Both the position numbers and the translations under genes were made by a program. Under the pieces are notes generated by a model that was given only the letters and a program-made list of their open reading frames with translations, did no database searches and was not told the origin of the DNA. This document shows positions 36,215 through 46,664 of a DNA stretch of 64,000 bases, piece by piece (within the stretch, counting starts at the first letter, position 1; each line of letters starts with the position of its first letter). The stretch is from the NCBI GenBank assembly GCA_028023455.1, contig JAQFVV010006245.1, positions 5,701,276 to 5,765,275 on the forward strand, given 5' to 3'. Source of the stretch: Epiperipatus broadwayi. Taxonomy: Eukaryota > Onychophora > Udeonychophora > Euonychophora > Peripatidae.

Positions 36215-37975
36215 TGTAAATATCGATAAGTCTATCTATATTTTAAAAATTATCATTTGTTATATAAAAAAAAAAAACCTCTTTGAGTTGATGTTTATAC
36301 ATGAAGTATTATTATTGTTTATGGTTATTAGGTATAGTTATTGTTTGAAGTTATTATTTTATTTACATGTTGATGGTACATCGTTATGAATATTTAATTA
36401 TTATAAATAAATAAAGACATATAAATTATTGATTATATAAAAAAATTATTTTATTTGCAGTGATTATTAAAAAAATGCAATATTATTATTTATGTATATT
36501 TTTAAAGCTGTCAAATAAATTTTCAATTTAGTATTTTTTATATATATATGCTTGATATTTTATTTTTTTTTAATGTTAATTGTTTAAAAGAAAACATGTG
36601 TAACGAGGGTTTTGAAAACAGCATTTGCTAGCACGTGGAGCAACAACAAAGGGAAGCCATTATTATTAGTAGGATGGTGATTAGAAAAACAAAAGAATAA
36701 AATTTTGTTGTACTTTGTTTCTTTGAAATTACCATTCTTCAGAATATTGGAATAAGATAGATTTTTATGGTAAATACATAAATCATGACAGGCTAATAGA
36801 GATATATCGCAGCCAAGAGGCTGCACCATTTTCTTTCATTTATTCCAAAGCAGTTTAAAAGAAAAAAAAAACTAAGAAAAGTTCAATACATATATTTCAT
36901 CGCGTCTGAAGCCGAAATGTGACATAGCTATCTGGAATCTATAATGGTCAATCTAATAATAATCTGGAGGTAACTAGAATTAATATATTGGATTTAACAT
37001 TTCAATTTATTTATTTATTTTTCAAGGAAAGAAATTTTAGAAGGATAAAAATATACATATATCCAAGAATTGACAATTTTCTCTAACGTGATAGTTTCCT
37101 CACTTTAACTAGAATGCATTCTAATATTAAACGGATAAAGAAATAAAACAAGGGAATAAGTTGACTTTTGAAGGAAAACTGGACATGTGAACTTTGAAAG
37201 GTAGTCAATAATTTTATATGTATAAATGATATATAAATATATTTTTGAGATCGATATTTTTTGTTTACTTTTATTTTTCATTATAAAAATATAACGTTTT
37301 ATAAATATTCAATTCAAGCGTCTTGTTTTCTAACAGCAATAAACGTTTAACAGGTGTTAAAATTAACACTTAAGTAATTTAAAATCTTAAAGTATGGCTT
37401 ATAAGTTTGGGTTGCAAATGAGTTGTCATGTATATTTTAATAAGTAAATTTATATTCGCAAATTTTTATTATAAAAAAAAATGTTTTATTATTAATTTAT
37501 TTCCATTTTTTTTTTTTTTTTTAACTTTATATAATGATTCTTATGCATACCAAAACAATAATTTATATGTATTTGCTGTATATAATATTTTTTTTTTATT
37601 ATTTTAAATATCTGAAAAATATAAATATGGATTTGTATTTATATTGATATCTACTTGTTAAGCACAGATATGTCTTTATATATTTAATATATATACTTAT
37701 TGCAAGTATATATGCATATTTATTATTTGGGTTTGTATTTAAAACATTGATATTACCTAAAATTAAACCATAATATAAAATAAAGGATGTACTATTTGTT
37801 TTATAAGTAATGTCTTTGTAATTTATTTGAAAGAATAATAATATTTTATTCTTATTTTTCTTTTAATGCTAGAGTCATTATGAAATTAATTGAATTCACA
37901 ATTTATTTAAATATAACTGGGATAATTTTGTCTTTCTTCAATTTAAATGGAATGCAGCAAGTACGTTCCATTACA
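36215..37975 (+). repeat. 3' LTR
   Basis: 1761 bp, near-identical to 31080-32837. Starts TGTAAATATCG after the purine-rich tract and ends CATTACA. It is followed by ATATA, matching the bases before the 5' LTR. Confidence 0.92.
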
Positions 37976-37980
37976 ATATA

Positions 37981-38519
37981 TATGATTATAGGAGATATTG
38001 ATTAATTAATTAGATAATACAAATATATGAAGATTTAAAGAAAATTATAAATATTTGTGCAAATACAGTATATGTATATAGAAAAGTATATAAAGACAGA
38101 TATGATCTATATATAGGTTAATTAAGAAGATAAATTTATAGTATGAAAAATATATGTATATATGAGTAGAAGTTATGTGTCTACATAAAGTATTCATGTA
38201 GTTATATTTATATTTTGTTTGTTATAGATCTGAAGAAGATTGCTGGGGCAATTGAAACCGTTATTGATAAAATAAATATATAATGCATTGTAGAAGTAAT
38301 AAAGAAAGTGATTAAAATTGATATTGATAAAGATTGTATTATTGATCTTTTTTTTAAACATATTCTAATAAATCTAGTATAATTTTAAAAAAAGTGTGTG
38401 TAACAAAAATTTAAAGAATATATTAAATTTTATTATTTTAGTTTAAAGTCACATGTATATACACACATAGACTTTTTAATAAATTAAAAAATATATACAA
38501 AAAATTAATTATTACATAC
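37981..38519. other. AT-rich intron sequence next to exon A
   Basis: Between the LTR element and the donor of exon A. No feature seen beyond short AT repeats. Confidence 0.55.
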
Positions 38520-38652
38520 CTTGAGCACCATTTCATGATATAACTTGCATCAAAAAGAGAATAAAGCATAATAAAAAAAGCATTCCATAGTCCTACACAA
38601 GAATACATAGCTCGGAAATCGATATTAAAATCTTCACTGATATTGTGAATAG
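38520..38652 (-). CDS. SLC4A11: SLC4A11-like transporter, exon A (most 5' exon found)
   Basis: This 133-bp exon encodes two bases of a codon, 43 codons and two bases. It starts after the acceptor TATTTTATTTTAG and ends at the donor GTATGT. The peptide holds AIHNISEDFNIDFRAMYSC, then VGLWNAFFIMLYSLFDASYI and MKWCS. The Gly-Leu-Trp motif opening a membrane helix, the Asp-Ala-Ser and the following Arg-x-x-Glu-Glu (completed by exon B) are the most recognisable SLC4 signature. SLC4 proteins move bicarbonate, borate, H+/OH- or NH3-coupled ions across the plasma membrane. SLC4A11 members act mainly as H+(OH-)/NH3-linked transporters. This call rests on motif order across four joined exons (124 aa plus split codons). 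SLC4 membership is secure, and the A11 subgroup is likely rather than certain. The upstream exon was not found in 38653-64000. Confidence 0.92.
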
Positions 38653-39123
38653 CTAAAATAAAATATACAATATTCATATGTCATTTGCATTTATACTTTG
38701 TTTTCTTTTTTTGTTTAGTTTTTTTAATTCTTGCTAAAGATTATAGGTTGATTTCCTTGATTGAGTGTTTTATGATTTTATTGGTAATAACATATTTTAA
38801 AAAATTCCTTTATTTTTTCTGCTTTTTATTTTAATAATATTAGAAATATTTTAATTTAGATATTTTTCCATGTATCAAGTACTCTTTTAATATAATCAGT
38901 CTTAAGTAATATAATACATTAATGAATAAATTAACAAAAAACACACACATATACCAGTACTGTATCCATTAATTATTACGTAAAAATATTTTCAATCTAC
39001 AAATGAAAAAATAAATGAAATATTAAATTACACTACAGTAGCAAAATATTAATATTCTTTTGGAGGTATTATAACTTTTTCCACTTCTCATTCAATTATG
39101 CATTGATATAAATATATATATAG
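38653..39123. other. AT-rich intron sequence upstream of exon A
   Basis: No feature recognised besides homopolymer tracts. Confidence 0.5.
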
Positions 39124-42100
39124 ATGTACTGGTAAAAACATCTAATGCTTTAATCAATTAATTATCCTTATGTAGTGGTAATATGTCAGTAATTTGTATT
39201 TGAACCCTAAACAATAATATATATAATAAATATAAAATATTCAAGGCTCCCCAAGCATATATCAATAATGATCAATATGTGTGCTCTCACATGTCTTGAC
39301 ATTATTATGTTTAACCTAGCAAAATTAATTCAACAACTAGGAATGATGATGATGATTTTGATTATGAAAATCACTCCAAAGTATTTTGTTTGTTTTAGAT
39401 TTCTATTTTCAGAAACTCCAAATGCAAACTTCTTCAAACAAATTATGTTTTCTTGAAATTATTTAATATAATAGTCATCATCATTTACCAATTACTTCCA
39501 TAACAACCCAACACTTCACTCAGTGGTTTGCATATTCTCAGAATTGTGGATATTTTTAGGGACTAGCATATATATATATATGTTTTAAGGTTATATCATT
39601 TAATCATCTATAAAACAACATGAACAAATGGATTAATAAAATAATAAAATAACCATTTATTACAAAACAGAGTGTAGATAGTTTGATTGTAGTTCGATTA
39701 AGCAAATTTCAACTGTAAATTTCACATCTTACAAAAAATTATTAAAATGATTATATAAGTAATATATATTAAGTCTATAACTTTAAGACTATGCGCCTAA
39801 ATGCGACAGTAGGGACCTCTACTGTCGCATCTAGGCGCATAGCCTTAATATATATTACTTACGTAATGAGTATGCGCTTAGCAAATTATTACTTACAACT
39901 TTAAAATGATTATAATAAAAAGTTCATATATTTTATTCTCTTTTCATTTAGTAATTCACAATTATAGAATAATTAATCAGTTCTAAACAACAAATTTATA
40001 TATTTAGTTTTCCCACTTCATATACAAATATAAAAAGTCAATCATAAAATACTGAATCCATTCCCAATAAACAAATTCAGATATTTAGTTCCATCCCATT
40101 TAGCAACTTCGTATATAAATATAAAAATCATTAAGATATTTTTATTCAGAATATTTTTATTCAACAGTTTATCTATTTCAGTCAATACTTTTAATAACTC
40201 CACTCACACACACACACACATATATATCTGAAGAGAAACATAACTCATCCTTTAAAATACTTACACTTTAAGTCTATGATCATAATTCACAGATAAAATA
40301 TAATATACTCTTACATAAATTAAATTTATTTTAATCTTTGGAAATTTAGTACCTTTTAATATTAGGAAAATAATAATCTTTTAATATCTGAATATCTTAC
40401 CATTCACCATCTTTAGCATTCTCCATCCTAGGTTTTAGATGTGTCTTCTTCCCTGTAATTATCTTGGTCCTTTCATAGACTTTTTTTCAGAAATGTATGT
40501 TTCTTCTCTTTACATACATATCAAATACATGTAAGTTTTCATCAATTTAGCTGCATAGTCCAGTCTTTCCCTTGAAAGATTATAATGGTATTATAATTTT
40601 TCATAGGCTTCATTTACTGGAATGGGTTGTATGCTTAGAGCTTTTAACTGACATGTTACTTGCTTTTGTCTAGCCTCTCGTGCTAAAAAATTTCCTAGCA
40701 TAATAAAACATGTTTATAGCTTCTATAAACTTGTAATTCCAATTATCAGCAAGGCAAATTCTTCTCTGCATGACCCACTCACTGCTTTATCCTCATTGGA
40801 ATTAAGCTGACTTCTGAATGCCTCTTTGCCCATTATCTGTCACATATGCCATAATGTAGATTATTTTCTTTGTTATCTACAGCATCTACTATAATGACAA
40901 CTAATCTCAGACCCCAGAGAAAAATATTCTCTAGAATTCTTTACCAAAAAAAAAAGAAGAAATAATGGTTTGCTTTCTTTTGTTTATGTATTACAAAAAG
41001 AAAATCCTTTGCTGACATTTCTTATTATATTCATAATAAAAAAAAGAATGTTGTTAATTCATAATTCTTTTTTCTTTATTCAAAATCACCATACTCTTTT
41101 CTATCAAAATCAATAAGATTTTATTTCAATATGATTTGGAACTAGTTAAACTAAAAAAATCTCAAAACATCCTTTTATTTATTAACTGCATATTTTCTTC
41201 ATCTCTATCATATATAGGTATGTATAAGCACACTCACATGCATTTTTCTTGAAATCTTATGTAGCATTTACACTGCTGCCACTATGATTAATTAAATGTC
41301 CTCTCCCTTTAGGAAAAAAAAACAATGGGATAGTGGAACTTTCCACTTCTCATTTATATATTAACACTTCATTAGTTTAAGTCCATTTCTTTTTATAGTA
41401 TTTCTCTAGATAAAATTTTAATATCAATATTATTTTACTTTTTCACAAGTGAGAACTTTCTTCCTTTAATTAGTGCCATTTTGCAAGTGTTTTTCTTGCT
41501 TTCCCACAAATATCTCTCTTGATTTTGAGCAAATTGGTAAATATTCTTTTCAATTATTAGTTTTAATGTCCATTTTCTGGATCAAAGTCATTTTTGGTTT
41601 TGACATATTCTTTACTTTTACAAAACCACTGTATAACTTCTATTGCTCATAATCATTAGTTCATCCAAACAGTTCCAAGTTGACAAACAATGGGCCTGCC
41701 TTAATTTTTCTTTAACATCGATTCTTGCATCTATTGAGATATCTCCAAAGTGGAGATGGAATTTACATCTACTTGCATTTCGTATGTTCTTCCATCTTCA
41801 AGGTTACTGTTAATTTTCTTCTTTTGAATGAATTTCATTCTCTGTCTGCATCTACTTCTCTCTGTTTGTTCTGCTTTTTCACATTTCGTGAATATTTCAC
41901 TAATATATGAACAGGAGATAAAGGTATTGATTGCTTAATAGAGATTTGCTTCATGAACTAGACTGACTCCTAAACAATGTATGATATGTGTTTTTTTACT
42001 ATTATCAGAACTTGTTTTACTTCTCTGTCACCATCTAGAGTTGGTATCTTAGGTGATGCTTGTTGTTAATGTAACCAATATAAGCATCACTTCTTTTACA

Positions 42101-43500
42101 TGACTGCTGGCTAACATGGAGATTTTCTCTATCTTGATCCTGGAGCTAATGTCTAGCACATTTAGGAACTCAGAAACTTTTTCAATGTTTTTTCAGTCTG
42201 TGCTTATGACCATCTGCTCCATCCAAAATGGAAAATTATGTCTGATTATCTAGTTTTCTGTCATACAAAACCAGTAAAAAATTTTATTACCAAGAATGTA
42301 TTAGACCAATAAAGTTTCTAACTTTGCCACCTTCCATCTAAAAAGTGGTGTATGTTTTATGCCCTTTAATACAGAATCTTTCTTACATGATCTAGTATTT
42401 AATGGTTTCTTGCCATCCTTCCAATCAAAAATTACTCTGAATCTGTTTCTGTATTCAGAATATGAGTTTGGCTTGTTTATTAACGAGTTTCACTATTCTT
42501 TGGTAGGTTCATTCAAATGGTTGTATGCAGTCACAACTTACTCTCTTGGCATCATCTGGTTTAAGACAAGGTAGTTTTCCAAAATATCCAGGGGTTTTAT
42601 CAGCAGCCCTCCTGTTTCACCTCTGTAAATCAGAATTTTTAAAAATTGATTAATACAATTGATATTGTCAATAAGTCTATATTTTCCTTTAACCATTGAA
42701 TCATCTTGACTTTCTTTTGGCTTCATGTCTACTAGCTTTCTTCTTTAAATTGTTTTATTGTCTCATCAAACCATTTTCTTGTATCTTCTTTCAATTTAGT
42801 ATAGTCAGTCTTAATATCATTCATAGTGACAATTACCTTTTCCTGTATTTTCTGGATCTTGTTGAGTGTTCAAAAGTTCTACTTTTAATGAAGAACTTTG
42901 AATTTGAAGTATCTCTACTATCTCATCTTTCAGTTCCAGCTTTTCTAGTCTCTTGGCTATACTTATGATGTTTTTTGCAATTAACTTTCATATAATTTTA
43001 ACAGATTCATGAACCATGTCTTGGATATCCATGTACAAAGTTTTCTCTAAAGACACCATCTTCTTTTGTACTTGTTCCCTTATTTGCTTTTGTTTATCTT
43101 TTCCTTCAGAGTGATTATATTATATTATATTATACACCATGAATTTTTTTTTCAGTTCTTTATGCATTTCATCAATCTTCTTATCTCTACTATCCATTTC
43201 TTTTTTGGTTTTGGTTGTACACTTCTTTAAAATTCTTTATCCCTGTTATCCATTTTTTGTTCAAGGTTTTATTTCATGCCCTTGAATTCTAAATGTATTT
43301 CTTCAATATTTTTCATGAATGCACACATCATTTCTAGCATGGCTGCAGCTGGTTTTTCTTCTTCCTGAATTTGTAAAGTTGAATTTTCTTTTTGAACCAC
43401 CAGCTCTGCCTCCACTGGTTGCACTTCTGACTTTAGTAAATCCATATTTATTTGTGCCTCACTAGCTTTCTTCTTTAAATGAGTTATCACAAATATTTAA
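39124..43500 (-). mobile_element. Decayed repeat element, copy 1 (longer copy)
   Basis: The lower 2.16 kb (39124-41285) is duplicated at 44869-50105. Both copies share the same end (TCTAATGCTTTAATCAATTA-like, near 39141 and 44893). On the minus strand decayed coding sequence runs through the element. At the upper end, frame 43490-43269 is a Glu/Lys-rich coiled coil (SEVQPVEAELVVQKENSTLQ). Around 42620-42530 it gives RAADKTPGYFGKLPCLKPDD. Around 40820-40640, present in both copies, it gives WVMQRRICLADNWNYKFIEA then REARQKQVTCQLKALSIQP. Many stops and shifts are present. Both copies lie in the same orientation and copy 2 lacks the upper part, as if 5'-truncated like a LINE. I found no reverse-transcriptase motif and cannot name the family. 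Confidence 0.5.
39757..39860. repeat. 104-bp palindrome with GC-rich core inside copy 1
   Basis: Outer arms AAGTAATATATATTAAG/CTTAATATATATTACTT. The inner arms begin ACTATGCGCCTAAATGCGAC on the left and are complementary on the right (39819-39842). Six bases lie between the arms at 39813-39818. It is absent from the matching place in copy 2, where a different palindrome sits. Confidence 0.85.
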
Positions 43501-43566
43501 ATATCTTGATTCACTATTCTTTCTCTACTTGTATATTTGCATAACTTTATTTATTTATCTATTGTA

Positions 43567-44660
43567 TCCACCACTCTCAGTGCCATCTCATATTGCTGAC
43601 CCACCTGATCACACAAATGTTGAAAAGATAAATAATCATCAATATACGTATTTCATGCTAAACCAGCAATCATCAGTTGGTCCAGATTACTATCCTCACA
43701 CATATATATGATCAGTACTCAGCTTTATATTAAGATAACCAATCTTTATACTCCAATGGACAGGCTTCAAACTATTCCAACTCACAACTCTTTAACCTTC
43801 TATTTCATTGAAAATCTGATGATGGAACATTCAAAGCCCTTGTTAGTGCCAAGGTTATCATCCTACCCATGTTGACATATTAGTCATTCTGACCCCTCAT
43901 GTACAGGAGAATAATCCATTTATACATACATATGTGAGGGATGGGCAGACCTTTTACACACTATTTATATAAATTAATACATTGTACAGGCTTAAACCTG
44001 CATTTATATATGTAATATATGTGGGTTTTGAACTCAGACTTCCACATGACACACCACTCTCAGTGCTGGGTCAGCAATATGAGATGGCACTGTGAGTGGT
44101 GGGTTGTGTGGAAGTCTGAGTTCAAACCCCAAATATATTACATATATAAATGCAGGTTTAAGCCTGTACAATATTTAAGTCATATAAATAATGTGTAAAA
44201 GGTCTGCCCATCCCTCGCATATGTACATATAAATGGATTATTCTCCTGTACATGAGGGGTCAGAATGACTAATATGTCAACATGGGTAGGATGACAACCT
44301 TGGCACTAACAAGGGCTTTGAACGTTCCATCATCAGATTTTCAATGAAATGGAAGGTTAAAGAGTTGTGAGTTGGAATAGTTTGAAGCCTGTCCATTGGA
44401 GTATAAAGATTGGCTATCTTAATATAAAGCTGAGTACTGATCATATATATGTGTGAGGTTAGTAATCTGGACCAACTGATGATTGCTGGTTTAGCATGAA
44501 ATACATATATTGGTGATTATTTATCTTTTCAACATGTGCGTGATCAGATGGGTCAGCAATATGAGATGGCACTGAGAGTGGTGGGTCATGTGGAAGTCTG
44601 AGTTCAAACCCACTTATATTACATATATAAATGCAGGTTTAAGCCTGTACAATGTATTAT
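43567..44660. repeat. Palindrome of about 1 kb formed by two opposed copies of repeat R1
   Basis: The left arm (43567-44059) is the reverse complement of the right arm (44092-44583), with about 32 bases between. Pairing includes CCACCACTCTCAGTGCCATC with GATGGCACTGAGAGTGGTGG and GGTCCAGATTAC with GTAATCTGGACC. Arms differ by a few percent and small indels. After the right arm, 44583-44660 repeats the end motif GGAAGTCTGAGTTCAAACCC...TGCAGGTTTAAGCCTGTACA seen near 44105-44173. R1 also occurs singly at 22398-22796 (+) and 63478-63700 (-). No coding potential. Confidence 0.85.
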
Positions 44661-44868
44661 TTATTGTATCATAAATTAATAGCACAGTAGCCTTAACCCC
44701 AGCATACAGTTCCTTTTAGCACAATGTGGCATACCTCTGCTTTTTCAGTTTTTTTTTTAAAAAACACATTTCCTCCCTTTGTCTTTTATTTTTATTATAC
44801 TCAGTCTTAGGATCATCTTTTTAAAAGAAAGGGGATATTCAGCCATCAGCATGATGGTAGCACCAATT
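44661..44868. other. Short AT-rich spacer
   Basis: Sequence between the palindrome and copy 2 of the decayed element. Nothing recognised. Confidence 0.5.
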
Positions 44869-45515
44869 ATGTACCAGTAAAAAAAAAACATCACTAATGC
44901 TTTAATCAATTAATTATTCTTGTGCAGTGATAATATCTCAGTAATTCAGATTTAAATCCTAAAAAAATAATATATATATAATAAATATAAAATATTCAAG
45001 GTTTCCTAAGCATATACTTATAATGATCAATATGTATGCTCTCACACCTGTGTTGATATTATCATATTTGAACTTAGCAGAATTAATTTAACAACTGGAA
45101 ATGACGATGGGTTTGATTATGAAAATCATTCCAAAGTATTTTGTTTATTTTAGATTTCTATTTGCAGAAATTCCAGGTGCCAAACCTCATCATACAGAGA
45201 ATCTTTACTTGGAACTATTTAAAATAATAGTCATCATCATTTACCAATTACTACCATAACACCCCAGCACATCACACAGTGCTTTGCATATTCTCAGAGT
45301 TGTGGATATTTTAAGGACTACCATATGTGTGTGTTAAGATTATATCATTTTAACATATATAAAACTACATGAATAAGTGGATTAATAAATAATAAAATAA
45401 CCATTTATTAACAAAACAAAGTGTATGGAGTTTGATTGTAGTTCGATTAAGCAAATTTCAACTGTAAATTTCCATCTTGCATAAAATTATTAAGATGATT
45501 ATAAATAATATTTAT

Positions 45516-46008
45516 TTTATAAAGCACAGACAATATTGAATGACTATCAACAGCCAATCAGATCGTAAACACTGAGACAGAATTTCATAAGAAAAGGGTG
45601 GTTCCACCCTTTTCTTTACTTGTCTTTCTATATATCCAAGCCAGTCTAAAGTACTTAGATCTGAAAGCATGAATCTTAAAATATCTTCACACTCAACTCA
45701 CTGAGTTCAAATTATAAACATACATCAAAAAACTACTGCATAGTAAATTGAAAGATTTCATGCTGTATGTTTGTAATTTGAACTCAGTGGGTTGAGTGTG
45801 AAGATATTTAAGATTCATGCTTTCAGATCTAAGTACTTTAGACTGGCTTGGATATATAGAAAGACAAGTAAAGAAGAGGGTAGAACCACCCTTTTCTTGT
45901 GAAATTCTCTGTCTCAGTGTTTACAATCTGATTGGCTGTTGATAGTTATAAGCACTTGAGAGGTTTTCAGTCTCTCAGTTTAATTTCAATACCATCTGTG
46001 CTTTATAA
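45516..46008. mobile_element. Palindromic MITE-like element with TTTATAAAGCACAGA ends
   Basis: An inverted repeat of about 490 bp starts TTATAAAGCACAGACAATAT and ends CATCTGTGCTTTATAA. Interior pairing includes AAGTACTTAGATCTGAAAGC with GCTTTCAGATCTAAGTACTT and CAGCCAATCAGAT with ATCTGATTGGCTG. The arms are slightly unequal in length. No coding capacity. Confidence 0.7.
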
Positions 46009-46047
46009 AATAAAATAATTTACATATATTGCTACAAGTTATAACAT

Positions 46048-46300
46048 CGAAAAACTACTGCATAGTAAATCGAAAGATTTCATGCTGTATGTTTGTAATT
46101 TGAACTCAGTGAGTTGAGTGTGAAGATATTTAAGATTCACACTTTCAGATCTAAGTACTTTAGACTGGCTTGGATATGTAGAAAGACAAGTAAAGAAGAG
46201 GGTGGAACCACCCTTTTCTTGTGAAATTCTCTGTCTCAGTGTTTACGATCTGATTGGCTGTTCATAGTCATAGCGCTTGAGAGGTTTGTAGTCTCTCAGC
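46048..46300. repeat. Direct extra copy of the right arm of the 45.5-kb palindrome
   Basis: Starting CGAAAAACTACTGCATAGTA, this 250-bp block repeats 45726-45970 in the same direction at high identity but lacks the terminal CACAGA end. The locus is therefore arm-arm-arm rather than a simple hairpin. Confidence 0.8.
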
Positions 46301-46468
46301 TTAAGATGATTATAATAAAGAGTTTATATATTTTATTCTCTCTTCATTTAGTTTCACAATCATTCATAGAATAATCAATCAGTTCCATCCAACAAATTTA
46401 CATATTTAATTTTCCCGTTCAGCAATTTCATATATAAATATAAAAAAGGCAATCATATAATATTGAAT

Positions 46469-46572
46469 TCATTTCCAGTAAACAAATTCAAATATTCAGT
46501 TTCTAACTCATTTAGCAACTTCATTTCCAGTAAACAAATTCAAATATTCAGTTTCTAACTCATTTAGCAACT
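46469..46572. repeat. 52-bp tandem duplication
   Basis: TCATTTCCAGTAAACAAATT begins each of two identical units (46469 and 46521). The matching part of copy 1 (near 40060) has one unit only, so the duplication postdates the element's duplication. Confidence 0.9.
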
Positions 46573-46664
46573 TCATATACAAATATAAAAATTATTAAGA
46601 TATTTTTATTCAACAAAGTTTATCTACTTCAGACCTTATTTTTAATAACTTCACACATGTTTGT

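Larger units (their letters stand above)
31075..37980 (+). mobile_element. Non-autonomous LTR retrotransposon with tRNA-Lys primer site
   Basis: The element proper runs 31080-37975. It has two direct LTRs (31080-32837 and 36215-37975), both starting TGTAAATATCG and ending CATTACA. A primer-binding site follows the first LTR and a purine-rich tract (GGTGGATTAGAGGG) precedes the second. ATATA flanks both sides (31075-31079 and 37976-37980), consistent with a 5-bp target duplication, although the left copy lies in a TA tract. By eye the LTRs differ by about seven substitutions plus homopolymer indels over 1.76 kb, so the insertion is young. The 3.4-kb interior holds one ORF (34549-35991). No protease, reverse transcriptase, RNase H or integrase motif is visible on either strand, so it must depend on another element's enzymes. 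It lies in the intron between exons A and B, antisense to the host gene. Confidence 0.88.
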
